Source of the DNA: Candidatus Eiseniibacteriota bacterium
GTDB lineage: Bacteria > Joyebacterota > Joyebacteria > Joyebacterales > Joyebacteraceae
Direction of reading: 5' to 3'
Length of the DNA stretch: 8,528 nt
NCBI GenBank assembly: GCA_030638405.1
Contig: DAOWER010000117.1
Location: forward strand, 1 to 8,528
Part shown: piece after piece, positions 1 to 5,534 of the stretch
Layout of the letters: each line of letters starts with the position of its first letter
Position numbering within the stretch: position 1 is the first letter of the stretch
Notes under the pieces: generated by a model
Seen by the model: only the letters and a program-made list of their open reading frames with translations
Told to the model about the DNA's origin: nothing
Database searches by the model: none
Program-made: the position numbers and the translations under genes

Positions 1-148
1 AGGTCTCCCTGGTCACCTCGTTCATCTTACTGTCCACGTAGTGAGCTATTTCCTGAATGTAGTCAGGATCGGCATCACCGCGGATCCGGTACTCCGAACC
101 GTATATCTCAACCTTGACGCTGTTCATCTCGGTGTTATCGTGTTCCAG
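1..148 (-). CDS. zapA: Cell division protein ZapA, 5' part; C-terminus beyond left edge
   Basis: ZapA is a small cytoplasmic protein that binds and bundles FtsZ protofilaments at the Z-ring. The visible product has 42 residues from the ATG at 127, beginning MNSVKVEIYGSEYRIRG and continuing DADPDYIQEIAHYVDSKMNE. This is the classic ZapA N-terminal head: a beta strand with a [V/I]xIxG-x-EYxIRG pattern, then an alpha helix with the AxYVDxKM signature. The reading frame stays open to position 1, so the coiled-coil dimerisation tail is outside the window. The start is uncertain. ATG-127 has no usable Shine-Dalgarno, whereas an in-frame CTG at 148 lies 7 nt after a perfect GGAGGT (156-161) and would add seven residues (MEHDNTE). 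I give the longer span. The position downstream of pheT and a small coiled-coil gene is the usual zapA context. Identification is firm; the start is not. Confidence 0.9.
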   Translation of the reverse strand, partial: MEHDNTEMNSVKVEIYGSEYRIRGDADPDYIQEIAHYVDSKMNEVTRET

Positions 149-155
149 AAGTCAT

Positions 156-161
156 ACCTCC
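156..161 (-). promoter_or_regulatory. Shine-Dalgarno GGAGGT upstream of zapA
   Basis: This is a six-base match to the anti-Shine-Dalgarno complement. It lies 7 nt before an in-frame CTG (148-146) and 28 nt before the first in-frame ATG (127-125), so it decides the start in favour of CTG if it is used. An ATG directly abutting it (155-153) opens only a six-codon frame and sits too close to be its start. Confidence 0.6.
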
Positions 162-244
162 GACGAACCCACAAGGCTGCTTGCCAGACTGTCCCGCTAC
201 TGCCGTTCGTTCCCAGCTTTATGTACAACACACTCGAGAGACCG

Positions 245-478
245 TCATCCTACATGATCCGCCATCGACTTCAGCCTCTGACTCATGCGCTTCTTCGTCT
301 TGGAATCCACCTTCTGGCCCGACCCTATGCCGCTTATCAGGGCCCCCAGATTGTCTATCTCCTTTCCCAAGGCCTGAAGCCGCTCGTTGAGTTCGGCGTT
401 CTCTGCCTTGAGCCGCTTGAGTTCGTCCATGGCCCTGGCCACCGAAGACTCGAGTTCGTCCAAACCGGGCAGCTGCAT
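245..478 (-). CDS. Small coiled-coil protein between pheT and zapA (ZapB-like position)
   Basis: This encodes a 77-residue soluble protein. Residues about 5-50 form a continuous amphipathic helix with heptad-spaced leucines (LDELE, MDELKRLKAENAELNERLQAL), strongly predicting a coiled coil. The last 25 residues are basic (KTKKRMSQRLKS). There is no signal peptide or membrane segment. It lies 67 nt downstream of pheT and about 100 nt upstream of zapA, in the same direction, with only a weak purine-rich ribosome site (AGAGAG) before ATG-478. Small coiled-coil genes next to zapA are often annotated as ZapB-like division factors. I infer a Z-ring or scaffold role from position and shape only, because coiled coils give no real homology evidence. 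It is a real gene: codon structure, length and location are all consistent. Confidence 0.75.
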   Translation of the reverse strand: MQLPGLDELESSVARAMDELKRLKAENAELNERLQALGKEIDNLGALISGIGSGQKVDSKTKKRMSQRLKSMADHVG

Positions 479-511
479 GATTCACTCTCTTGCGAGATCG
501 AGAACCCCCGA

Positions 512-560
512 CCGGCGCCGGCTGGCGGCGCCACGAGCGGCGCCACTACCGAAGCGCCGC
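512..560 (-). repeat. GC-rich hairpin cluster at the pheT 3' end
   Basis: Three copies of the self-complementary hexamer GGCGCC occur at 514-519, 527-532 and 539-544. The first lies inside a 10-bp perfect palindrome (512-521). GCGGCGC at 554-560 can pair perfectly with GCGCCGC at 537-543, placing the pheT TAG stop (548-546) in the loop. The cluster sits between pheT and the coiled-coil gene. No T-run follows any stem, so it is not a canonical intrinsic terminator. It may stabilise the upstream mRNA, mark a processing site or partly reduce read-through into the division genes. The role is inferred; the structure is direct. Confidence 0.5.
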
Positions 561-2930
561 ATCGGACTCTTTCGTGAGGTGGCTGACGATGCGCGAATGT
601 GCGTCGTCGACCTCTCTGTCGGTCAGAGTCCTCTCCCGCGACATGTACGTCAGTCCAAACCCCAGGCTCTTCTTGCCGGGCGGAAGCTGCTTGCCCACGT
701 AGATGTCGAACACCTGCACATCTACCAGGAGCGGCTCCCCCAGCGCCTTGACCGCCGCCAGGACGTCTCCCGCCGCCGAACGTTCATCGACGACGAGCGC
801 GACGTCCCGCCGCGCCTTGGGGTATCGTGGCAGTTCCTCGAACTCGACGGCCGTGGGAATGCACCCGCACAGCCCTTCGAGGTCGATCTCAAAAACGAAC
901 ACGGGGTCCGAAAGCTCCCACGCCGCAAGGACCTTCTTCGAGAGCATCCCGAAGAACCCGAGCCCCTCGCCTCGCACGGAGAATCCCGCGCCCGCTCCAG
1001 CATCCAGCAGTTGGCCATCGTAGCAGGCCTCTTCCGGGGTGTCAATATCGAGCGCCTCGGCCAGGGCCCAGAGAACGCCCTTTCCGTCGAAGAAGTCGAC
1101 TGGCCTGGGCGTTTCGTCCCACGAGTGCCGGACGGCAGCACCCGTCATCGCCCCGGCGAGCACCCAGCGCTCCCCGAGTCCATCGCCGTCCTTCCGGAAG
1201 ACCTTGCCCAGTTCGAAGATCCTCAGGTCCCTCTCGCCCACGTTCCGGTTACTGCGTACGACATCCAGAAGCGACGGCATCATCGCCGTCCTCATGAGCG
1301 GCATCTCCTTGTTGACCGGGTTCAAGAGCTCGATGGGCTCCCCCCACACCTCGGAGCCGCCGATCTGACTGATGGAGCCCTCGCTCATGAACGACGTGGT
1401 CAGCACCTCGTAGAAACCCAGCCGCACCATCGCGTCGAGGACGTGGTTCCTCGTCGCCTGATCGGAGTCCGGTGGCGCGTCGATGGAATGGAACGGCACC
1501 TCCGGCTGCACGCCCTCGTAGCCGCGGGACCTCAGCACCTCTTCGATCAGGTCGGCCTGCACCGTGACATCGGCCCTGTGCGACGGCACGTCGACGGTCA
1601 GCTTGCCGTCCCCGCCGTCCGCGACGCCGAATCCGAAGGACGTCAGTGCCGCGACGGTCTCGTCGCGCCCGACGTCCTCGCCCAGCATCGAGGTGACGCT
1701 GCGCACGTCCAGCGTGATGCTCGGAGTGGCGCCGCCGTCCGTGCCTGCGTCCACGAGGCCGGGCGCCACTGTCCCGCCCGCCAGTTCGGCCATCAGGGAA
1801 CACGCGCGTGCCGCGATCATCTCCATTGCATGCGGGTCCACGCCGTGCTCGAAACGGTGAGACGCCTCGGTCCTGACGCCGAGCTTCCAGGCTCCGCGCC
1901 GGACCACCAGGGGATCGAACCAGGCGCACTCCAGCAGGATATTGCGTGTCGCATCCGAGACCTCGGAGTCCGCGCCGCCCATGACGCCCGCGAGCGCCAC
2001 GGGGTTACTCCCGTCACAGATGAGCAGGTGTTCGGGCGCCAGCGTGCGCTCGACGTCGTCCAGGGTGACCATGACCTCTCCGGCCATTGCCCTGCGGACG
2101 ACGATCCTGTGGTCCGCTACGCGATCGTAGTCGAAAGCATGGATCGGATGCCCGAACTCGAGCATCACGAAGTTGGTGATGTCAACGATGTTGCTGATGC
2201 TGCGCACGCCCACGCTTCTCAGGGCGGTCGCGAGCCACGCAGGCGACGGACCGATGGTCACGTCGGAGATGACGCGCGCTATGTACCGCGGGCAGCCGTG
2301 GGGATCTTCGATCTCCACCGAGGCCATCTCGGCGGCCGTCGCGCCCGCCTCGTTCAGGTCGATGCGCGGGAACCGGAACTCAGACCCGGTCAGGGCCGCA
2401 ACCTCGCGGGCGATGCCTATCATGCCGAGGCAGTCCGGGCGGTTCGGCTGGACATCGAGATCGATGATCTCGTCGTCGAGCCCGAGTAGCGACCTGACGT
2501 CGCCTCCAGGCTCGATCCCGTCGAGTTCGATGATGCCCTCGGAGGACTCCTCGAGGCCCAGTTCCTGGGCCGACACGAGCATACCGTGAGACCTGCGCCC
2601 GCGTATCGTCTGCTCCTCAATCCGGTGTCCGCCCGCGATGACGGACCCCGGAGGCGCGAGCACAGACGTCATGCCAGCGTGCACGTTCGGCGCGCCGCAC
2701 ACGACCGTCGAGGAGCCACCGCCCCAATCCACCACGCAGACCGACAGCTTGTCGGCCTCGGGGTGGGGGTCTGCGGTCACGACCCTCGCGGCGACCACTC
2801 CCTCAACGCCCTTCCACGGAGCGTCGGCGACCTCGGCCTCGGTCAACGAGTCCGTCAGGCGGAGCGCGAGTTCCGTCGCGTCCATATCGAAGTCGACGTA
2901 ACGCTTGAGCCAGTTGAGACTGACTGTCAT
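546..2930 (-). CDS. pheT: Phenylalanine--tRNA ligase beta subunit
   Basis: This is the beta subunit of the (alpha-beta)2 phenylalanyl-tRNA synthetase, which charges tRNA-Phe in the cytoplasm. It binds tRNA and carries the editing site that hydrolyses Tyr-tRNA-Phe. At 794 residues it is the full bacterial length. The order is: N-terminal domain starting MTVSLNWLKRYVD; OB-fold tRNA-binding (EMAP/Trbp111-type) region about 40-150, with HPEADKLSVC and VVCGAPN; B3/B4 editing region about 210-385, with FGHPIHAFDYDR, LAGVMGG and TEASHRFEHGVDP; B5 about 400-475, ending PSHRADVTVQADLIEEV; catalytic-like core about 475-690, with TTSFMS, LNPVNKEMPLMRT and FELGKVF; and the ferredoxin-fold anticodon-binding domain about 700-790, with LPRYPKARRDVALVVD. 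ATG-2930 is 30 nt after the pheS stop, so the genes are co-transcribed. Nothing is missing. Confidence 0.98.
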   Translation of the reverse strand: MTVSLNWLKRYVDFDMDATELALRLTDSLTEAEVADAPWKGVEGVVAARVVTADPHPEADKLSVCVVDWGGGSSTVVCGAPNVHAGMTSVLAPPGSVIAGGHRIEEQTIRGRRSHGMLVSAQELGLEESSEGIIELDGIEPGGDVRSLLGLDDEIIDLDVQPNRPDCLGMIGIAREVAALTGSEFRFPRIDLNEAGATAAEMASVEIEDPHGCPRYIARVISDVTIGPSPAWLATALRSVGVRSISNIVDITNFVMLEFGHPIHAFDYDRVADHRIVVRRAMAGEVMVTLDDVERTLAPEHLLICDGSNPVALAGVMGGADSEVSDATRNILLECAWFDPLVVRRGAWKLGVRTEASHRFEHGVDPHAMEMIAARACSLMAELAGGTVAPGLVDAGTDGGATPSITLDVRSVTSMLGEDVGRDETVAALTSFGFGVADGGDGKLTVDVPSHRADVTVQADLIEEVLRSRGYEGVQPEVPFHSIDAPPDSDQATRNHVLDAMVRLGFYEVLTTSFMSEGSISQIGGSEVWGEPIELLNPVNKEMPLMRTAMMPSLLDVVRSNRNVGERDLRIFELGKVFRKDGDGLGERWVLAGAMTGAAVRHSWDETPRPVDFFDGKGVLWALAEALDIDTPEEACYDGQLLDAGAGAGFSVRGEGLGFFGMLSKKVLAAWELSDPVFVFEIDLEGLCGCIPTAVEFEELPRYPKARRDVALVVDERSAAGDVLAAVKALGEPLLVDVQVFDIYVGKQLPPGKKSLGFGLTYMSRERTLTDREVDDAHSRIVSHLTKESDAALR

Positions 2931-2960
2931 CTTGCGTGCCCTGCCTCTCCCGTGAGACCT

Positions 2961-3968
2961 CTAGATCTGCCTCAGGAAGCGTAGATCGTTCTCGAGGAAC
3001 AGACGGATGTCGTCCGTCCCGGTCATCATCATACAGATCCTGTCCACGCCGAGCCCGAACGCGTACCCGGTGAACTCCTCGGGGTCGTACCCCACTGCCT
3101 CGAACACCCTGGGATCGACCATGCCGGCCCCAAGAAGCTCGACCCACCCCGTCCCGCTGCACACGCTGCACCCCGACCCGTGGCAGACCTGACACTCGAC
3201 GTCCACCTCGGTCGACGGTTCGGTGAACGGGAAGAAGCCCGCCCTGAACCTCAGTCCTACGTCCGTTCCGAACAGCTCTCTCATGAATCGGATCAGAACG
3301 CCCTTGAGCTCACCGAATCGGACGCCGCGGTCCACGTAGAGCCCCTCCAGCTGGAAGAACTCGGAGCCGTGCGACGCGTCCGGAGTCTCGTTGCGGTAGG
3401 CCCTGCCAGGAGCAATGATCCTGATCGGGGGCGTCCTGGACTCCATCACACGGATCTGCACCGGAGACGTGTGCGTTCGAAGAAGCGAGTCGTCGTCTAT
3501 GTAGAACGTGTCCCACCCGTCTCTGGCGGGGTGTTCAGGCGGAATGTTCAGCGCGTCGAAGTTGTGGAAGTCGTCCTCGACGTGCGGGCCAAGCGCCACG
3601 TCGAACCCCAGTCCTCCGAAGATGGACTCGAGTCGTTCGTACGTGCGAGTCACCGGGTGCTTCTTCCCCACCCAGGGCATCCTCCCGGGCAGCGTCAGGT
3701 CCAGTCCGGAGGACGGCTCCCCCGCTGACTCCAGACGCTCCTTCGACTGCTCGAGCAGAGCGCCAAGCTCGTTCTTGAGCTCGTTGACGGCCCTGCCCAC
3801 GGAGCGCCGCTCCTCGGGATCGAGGTCCTTGAGTCCCCGCGACACCTGATTGAGCTCGCTCTTGCGGCCCAGGTACTTCACGCGGATGCTCTCGAGTTCA
3901 ACAACGCTAGCCGCGCTCTTAAGCGCGGCCGTGGCGTCTCTCCCAAGTTCCCTCAAACGGCCCAGCAA
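2961..3968 (-). CDS. pheS: Phenylalanine--tRNA ligase alpha subunit
   Basis: This is the catalytic alpha subunit of class IIc phenylalanyl-tRNA synthetase, which activates Phe and transfers it to tRNA-Phe. It has 335 residues from TTG-3968. An N-terminal coiled coil (about 1-85, with VKYLGRKSELN) precedes the catalytic core: HPVTRTYERLESIF (motif 1 region), HNFDALNIPPEHPARDGWDTFY, LLRTHTSPVQIR, motif 2 at about 180-209 (RIIAPGRAYRNE...FFQLEGL), FFPFTEPSTEVDV, and motif 3 at about 299-323 (GYAFGLGVDRICMM). The C-terminus is LENDLRFLRQI. Four cysteines at about 259, 262, 267 and 270 (CQVCHGSGCSVCSGTGW) form the zinc-knuckle-like insert present in many bacterial PheS proteins. A GTG at 3977 would overlap the Shine-Dalgarno GGAGGT (3976-3981), whereas TTG-3968 sits at the ideal 7-nt spacing, so I prefer TTG. 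It lies 30 nt downstream of rplT. Confidence 0.97.
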   Translation of the reverse strand: MLGRLRELGRDATAALKSAASVVELESIRVKYLGRKSELNQVSRGLKDLDPEERRSVGRAVNELKNELGALLEQSKERLESAGEPSSGLDLTLPGRMPWVGKKHPVTRTYERLESIFGGLGFDVALGPHVEDDFHNFDALNIPPEHPARDGWDTFYIDDDSLLRTHTSPVQIRVMESRTPPIRIIAPGRAYRNETPDASHGSEFFQLEGLYVDRGVRFGELKGVLIRFMRELFGTDVGLRFRAGFFPFTEPSTEVDVECQVCHGSGCSVCSGTGWVELLGAGMVDPRVFEAVGYDPEEFTGYAFGLGVDRICMMMTGTDDIRLFLENDLRFLRQI

Positions 3969-3975
3969 TGGACCC

Positions 3976-3981
3976 ACCTCC
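3976..3981 (-). promoter_or_regulatory. Shine-Dalgarno GGAGGT of pheS, favouring a TTG start
   Basis: The GGAGGT core is followed by a 7-nt spacer (GGGTCCA) and then the in-frame TTG at 3968-3966. The upstream in-frame GTG (3977-3975) physically overlaps this site, so it cannot use it. No in-frame ATG exists near the conserved N-terminus. Confidence 0.7.
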
Positions 3982-3998
3982 GCCTGCGTGCGAGTTCG

Positions 3999-4355
3999 CT
4001 ACTCCAGCCCACTCTTGGCGATCGTCACGAGCTCCGCGAAACCGGCCTCGTCGCCGACTGCCATGTCGGCCAGCATCTTGCGGTCGACCTCCACGTTGGC
4101 AACCCTCAGGCCGTGCATGAACTTGCTGTAGGAGAGTCCGTGTATGCGGGCGCCCGCGTTGATGCGGATGATCCACAGGCGGCGCATGTCCCCCTTGCGC
4201 CTCTTGCGGTCACGATAGGCGTACTGCCCGGCCCTGTGCACGCTCTCCGTGGCCGTGCGTATCAGCTTGCTTCTGGCGCCGCGGTAGCCCTTCGCGGCCT
4301 TGAGTATCTTCTTTCTCCTCCGCTTGGACGACGGAGCTCCTCGTACCCTGGACAT
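3999..4355 (-). CDS. rplT: 50S ribosomal protein L20
   Basis: L20 is a primary 23S rRNA-binding protein that is essential early in 50S assembly and is a known autogenous repressor of its own operon in E. coli and Bacillus. The product has 118 residues, the normal family length. It has the basic N-terminal extension (SSKRRRKKILKAAKGYRGARSKL), the central AGQYAYRDRKRRKGDMRRLWIIRINA block and the globular C-terminal domain with GLSYSKFMHGL and NVEVDRKMLADMAV. ATG-4355 is preceded by AAGGGG (4363-4368) at a 7-nt spacing. It lies 33 nt after rpmI and 30 nt before pheS. Its role as a repressor makes it the obvious candidate effector for the structured leader upstream of infC, which is an inference here. 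Confidence 0.98.
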   Translation of the reverse strand: MSRVRGAPSSKRRRKKILKAAKGYRGARSKLIRTATESVHRAGQYAYRDRKRRKGDMRRLWIIRINAGARIHGLSYSKFMHGLRVANVEVDRKMLADMAVGDEAGFAELVTIAKSGLE

Positions 4356-4388
4356 TAACTTACCCCTTCTCTTGCCTTGTCTCCCGGT

Positions 4389-4583
4389 CTACTTCGGGAG
4401 GAGCCGCTCGACGCGTCCCTGGTCGCTCGGATGAACGTACCCGGCCCGCCTTAGGTTCCTCTTCTGACGTGCGCTCTTGCGGATGAAGAAGTGGCCGCCG
4501 TATGCTCTGGCCCTCTTGAACTTGCCCGAGCTAGTTCGCTTGAACCTCTTCGCCGCTCCTCTGTGAGTCTTGATCTTCGGCAT
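4389..4583 (-). CDS. rpmI: 50S ribosomal protein L35
   Basis: L35 is a small, very basic structural protein of the large subunit. The product has 64 residues beginning with the invariant MPKIKTHRGAAKRFKRTSSGKFK, followed by HFFIRKSARQKRNLR and a C-terminal VERLLPK. The start at ATG-4583 is fixed by the universally conserved MPKIKT. An in-frame ATG at 4598 would add five non-conserved residues. GGAG (within GGGAGC) lies about 9 nt upstream, inside infC. The first 53 nt are shared with the end of infC in another frame, which suggests translational coupling. Confidence 0.97.
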   Translation of the reverse strand: MPKIKTHRGAAKRFKRTSSGKFKRARAYGGHFFIRKSARQKRNLRRAGYVHPSDQGRVERLLPK

Positions 4584-5127
4584 CTGGTTTGCTCCCACGC
4601 TCCTTGCTCTTGGTTACCGGCTTGGGGGCCAGCACCATCACCATGCTTCTCCCCTCCGCCCTGATTGCAACCTCGACGTTCGCCGCATCGGACAGGTCCT
4701 CGATCGCCCGTTCCATAAGATGTCTGCCGCGCTCTTTGTGCGCCAGCTCGCGCCCACGGAAGATGATCGTGACCTTGACCTTGTCGCCCGCCGCGAGAAA
4801 CTCGCGCGCGTGGCGCACCTTGAAGTCGTAGTCGTGCGGCTCGATCTTCGGTCGCATCTTCACTTCCTTCACGACGGTCACGTGCTGTCGCTTCTTCGCT
4901 TCCTTCGCCCGCTTGTTGAGCTGATACATGTACTTGCCGTAGTCCATGATCTTGCACACCGGCGGTCTGGCCTTTGGAGAGACCTCGACGAGATCGAGCC
5001 CTCTCTCTTCCGCCATAGCAAGCGCCTCAGACGTCGGTATGACTCCCAGCTGCTCGCCCTCATCGTTTATGACGCGAACCTGCGGGATCCGAATCCGCCT
5101 ATTGACGCGCGGGCTCTGTATCGCCAC
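4531..5127 (-). CDS. infC: Translation initiation factor IF-3
   Basis: IF3 binds the 30S subunit, prevents premature 50S joining and checks the start codon and initiator tRNA. It has 198 residues from GTG-5127. The N-domain (about 10-80) carries VRVINDEGEQLGVIPTSEAL, DLVEVSPKARPPVCKIMDYGK and the lysine-rich linker (NKRAKEAKKRQ). The C-domain (about 85-169) carries KEVKMRP, EFLAAGDKVKVTIIFRGRE, a helix, and GRSMVMVLAPK. A further 29-residue hydrophilic tail (170-198) goes beyond the usual end, and its last 17 residues are encoded in the overlap with rpmI. No ATG exists near the N-terminus. GTG-5127 has AAGGGG 5 nt upstream, and ATA-5121 is the alternative. Non-AUG starts are typical of infC and linked to autoregulation in E. 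coli (AUU). It heads the operon behind an attenuator-like leader. Confidence 0.96.
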   Translation of the reverse strand: MAIQSPRVNRRIRIPQVRVINDEGEQLGVIPTSEALAMAEERGLDLVEVSPKARPPVCKIMDYGKYMYQLNKRAKEAKKRQHVTVVKEVKMRPKIEPHDYDFKVRHAREFLAAGDKVKVTIIFRGRELAHKERGRHLMERAIEDLSDAANVEVAIRAEGRSMVMVLAPKPVTKSKERGSKPDAEDQDSQRSGEEVQAN

Positions 5128-5340
5128 CTTCCCCCCTTCCGCTTGCCGGACTGCCCGACAGCTGAAAAATGAAAAACGGGATGCTCGAACTGTGGCATCC
5201 CGTACTTCGGACCACGGGGAGAACGAGTCCCCCCTGGTCCCTCTCAAGACCTCTTCGGGTCTCGCAAGGAGCCCTCAAGGTGAGAAGCGAGATGCTTCTA
5301 CTTCTGCTCGTAATGTCGTGCTGCCGCGTACCGTCTGGAG
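5128..5340 (-). promoter_or_regulatory. Structured 5' leader of the infC-rpmI-rplT-pheST operon
   Basis: These 213 nt between tRNA-Val and infC hold four hairpins in transcript order. They are 5299-5283 (AGAAGC/GCTTCT, 5-nt loop); 5264-5245 (7 bp including one G-U, loop CGAAGA); 5240-5209 (13 bp including one G-U, one bulged G, loop CTCGT); and the terminator 5203-5165. The segment 5295-5288 (GCATCTCG), mostly in the loop of the first hairpin, can pair over 8 bp (one G-U) with the terminator's 5' arm (5202-5195), which would form an antiterminator. That is the architecture of a transcription attenuator. L20-dependent leaders upstream of infC are known in Bacillus, so L20 is the natural effector guess. 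I see no T-box motif, no convincing internal promoter and no SD-preceded leader peptide. Confidence 0.65.
5165..5203 (-). terminator. Intrinsic terminator / attenuator before infC
   Basis: A 9-bp perfect stem (ACGGGATGC with GCATCCCGT; 5203-5195 and 5184-5176) closes a 10-nt loop. It is followed by TTTTT, CA and a second TTTTT (5176-5165). It lies 37 nt upstream of the infC start. That gap is too short to hold a conventional promoter, so infC transcription must cross the terminator, which argues for regulated or partial read-through. Confidence 0.85.
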
Positions 5341-5418
<78 letters not shown>

Positions 5419-5441
5419 CCGTGAGAACACGACCGCCCGCC

Positions 5442-5459
5442 GGGGAACCTACGTTCCCC
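5442..5459 (-). other. Hairpin in the pre-tRNA-Val 5' leader
   Basis: A 7-bp perfect stem GGGGAAC/GTTCCCC with a GTAG loop lies between the predicted transcription start and the mature tRNA 5' end. There is no following T-run, so it is not a terminator. It may protect the 5' end or assist processing, which is inference only. Confidence 0.5.
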
Positions 5460-5471
5460 ACCAGAACAGTA

Positions 5472-5500
5472 AACATATCTGCCAAAGGGCGCGGTGTCAA
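5472..5500 (-). promoter_or_regulatory. Sigma70-type promoter for tRNA-Val (and possibly the infC operon)
   Basis: A consensus -35 TTGACA (5500-5495), a spacer of exactly 17 bp and a -10 TATGTT (5477-5472, 4/6 consensus) lie between the aldehyde dehydrogenase stop and the tRNA. The expected transcription start is near 5465, giving a pre-tRNA leader of about 47 nt. It is the only convincing promoter found upstream of the infC operon in this window. Confidence 0.75.
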
Positions 5501-5534
5501 GACCCTTCGTGCCGACGTCCCGGGCCTGGAATCG

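Noticed and set aside
128..244. Possible promoter upstream of zapA
   Set aside because: A TTGTAC-like -35 and TACATA-like -10 can be picked out, but neither has a partner at 16-18 bp spacing. This gap otherwise holds only the zapA ribosome site.
1249..1929. 226-codon minus-strand frame inside pheT in another register
   Set aside because: It is an Arg/Gly-rich out-of-frame translation of pheT with no ribosome site or domain. pheT is intact across it, so it is not a frameshift remnant.
387..2489. 700-codon open frame on the plus strand
   Set aside because: It lies antisense to pheT. Its His/Arg/Pro-rich translation has no recognisable domain, and the frame stays open because of high GC at codon positions in the real gene. 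pheT fits its family over its whole length.
4578..4598. Upstream ATG giving L35 five extra residues
   Set aside because: The family almost always starts at MPKIKT. The extra residues MGANQ are not conserved, and the GGAG site is correctly spaced for ATG-4583.
5128..5198. ATG inside the terminator stem opening a frame with three Phe codons, resembling a pheST-type leader peptide
   Set aside because: There is no Shine-Dalgarno before it, the ATG is buried in the stem, and the Phe codons are produced by the T-run after the hairpin rather than placed before it. The frame then runs on through infC in the wrong register.
5204..5340. Possible T-box riboswitch controlling pheST
   Set aside because: No AGGGTGG-type T-box sequence or specifier-loop arrangement is visible, and the hairpins are simple stems.
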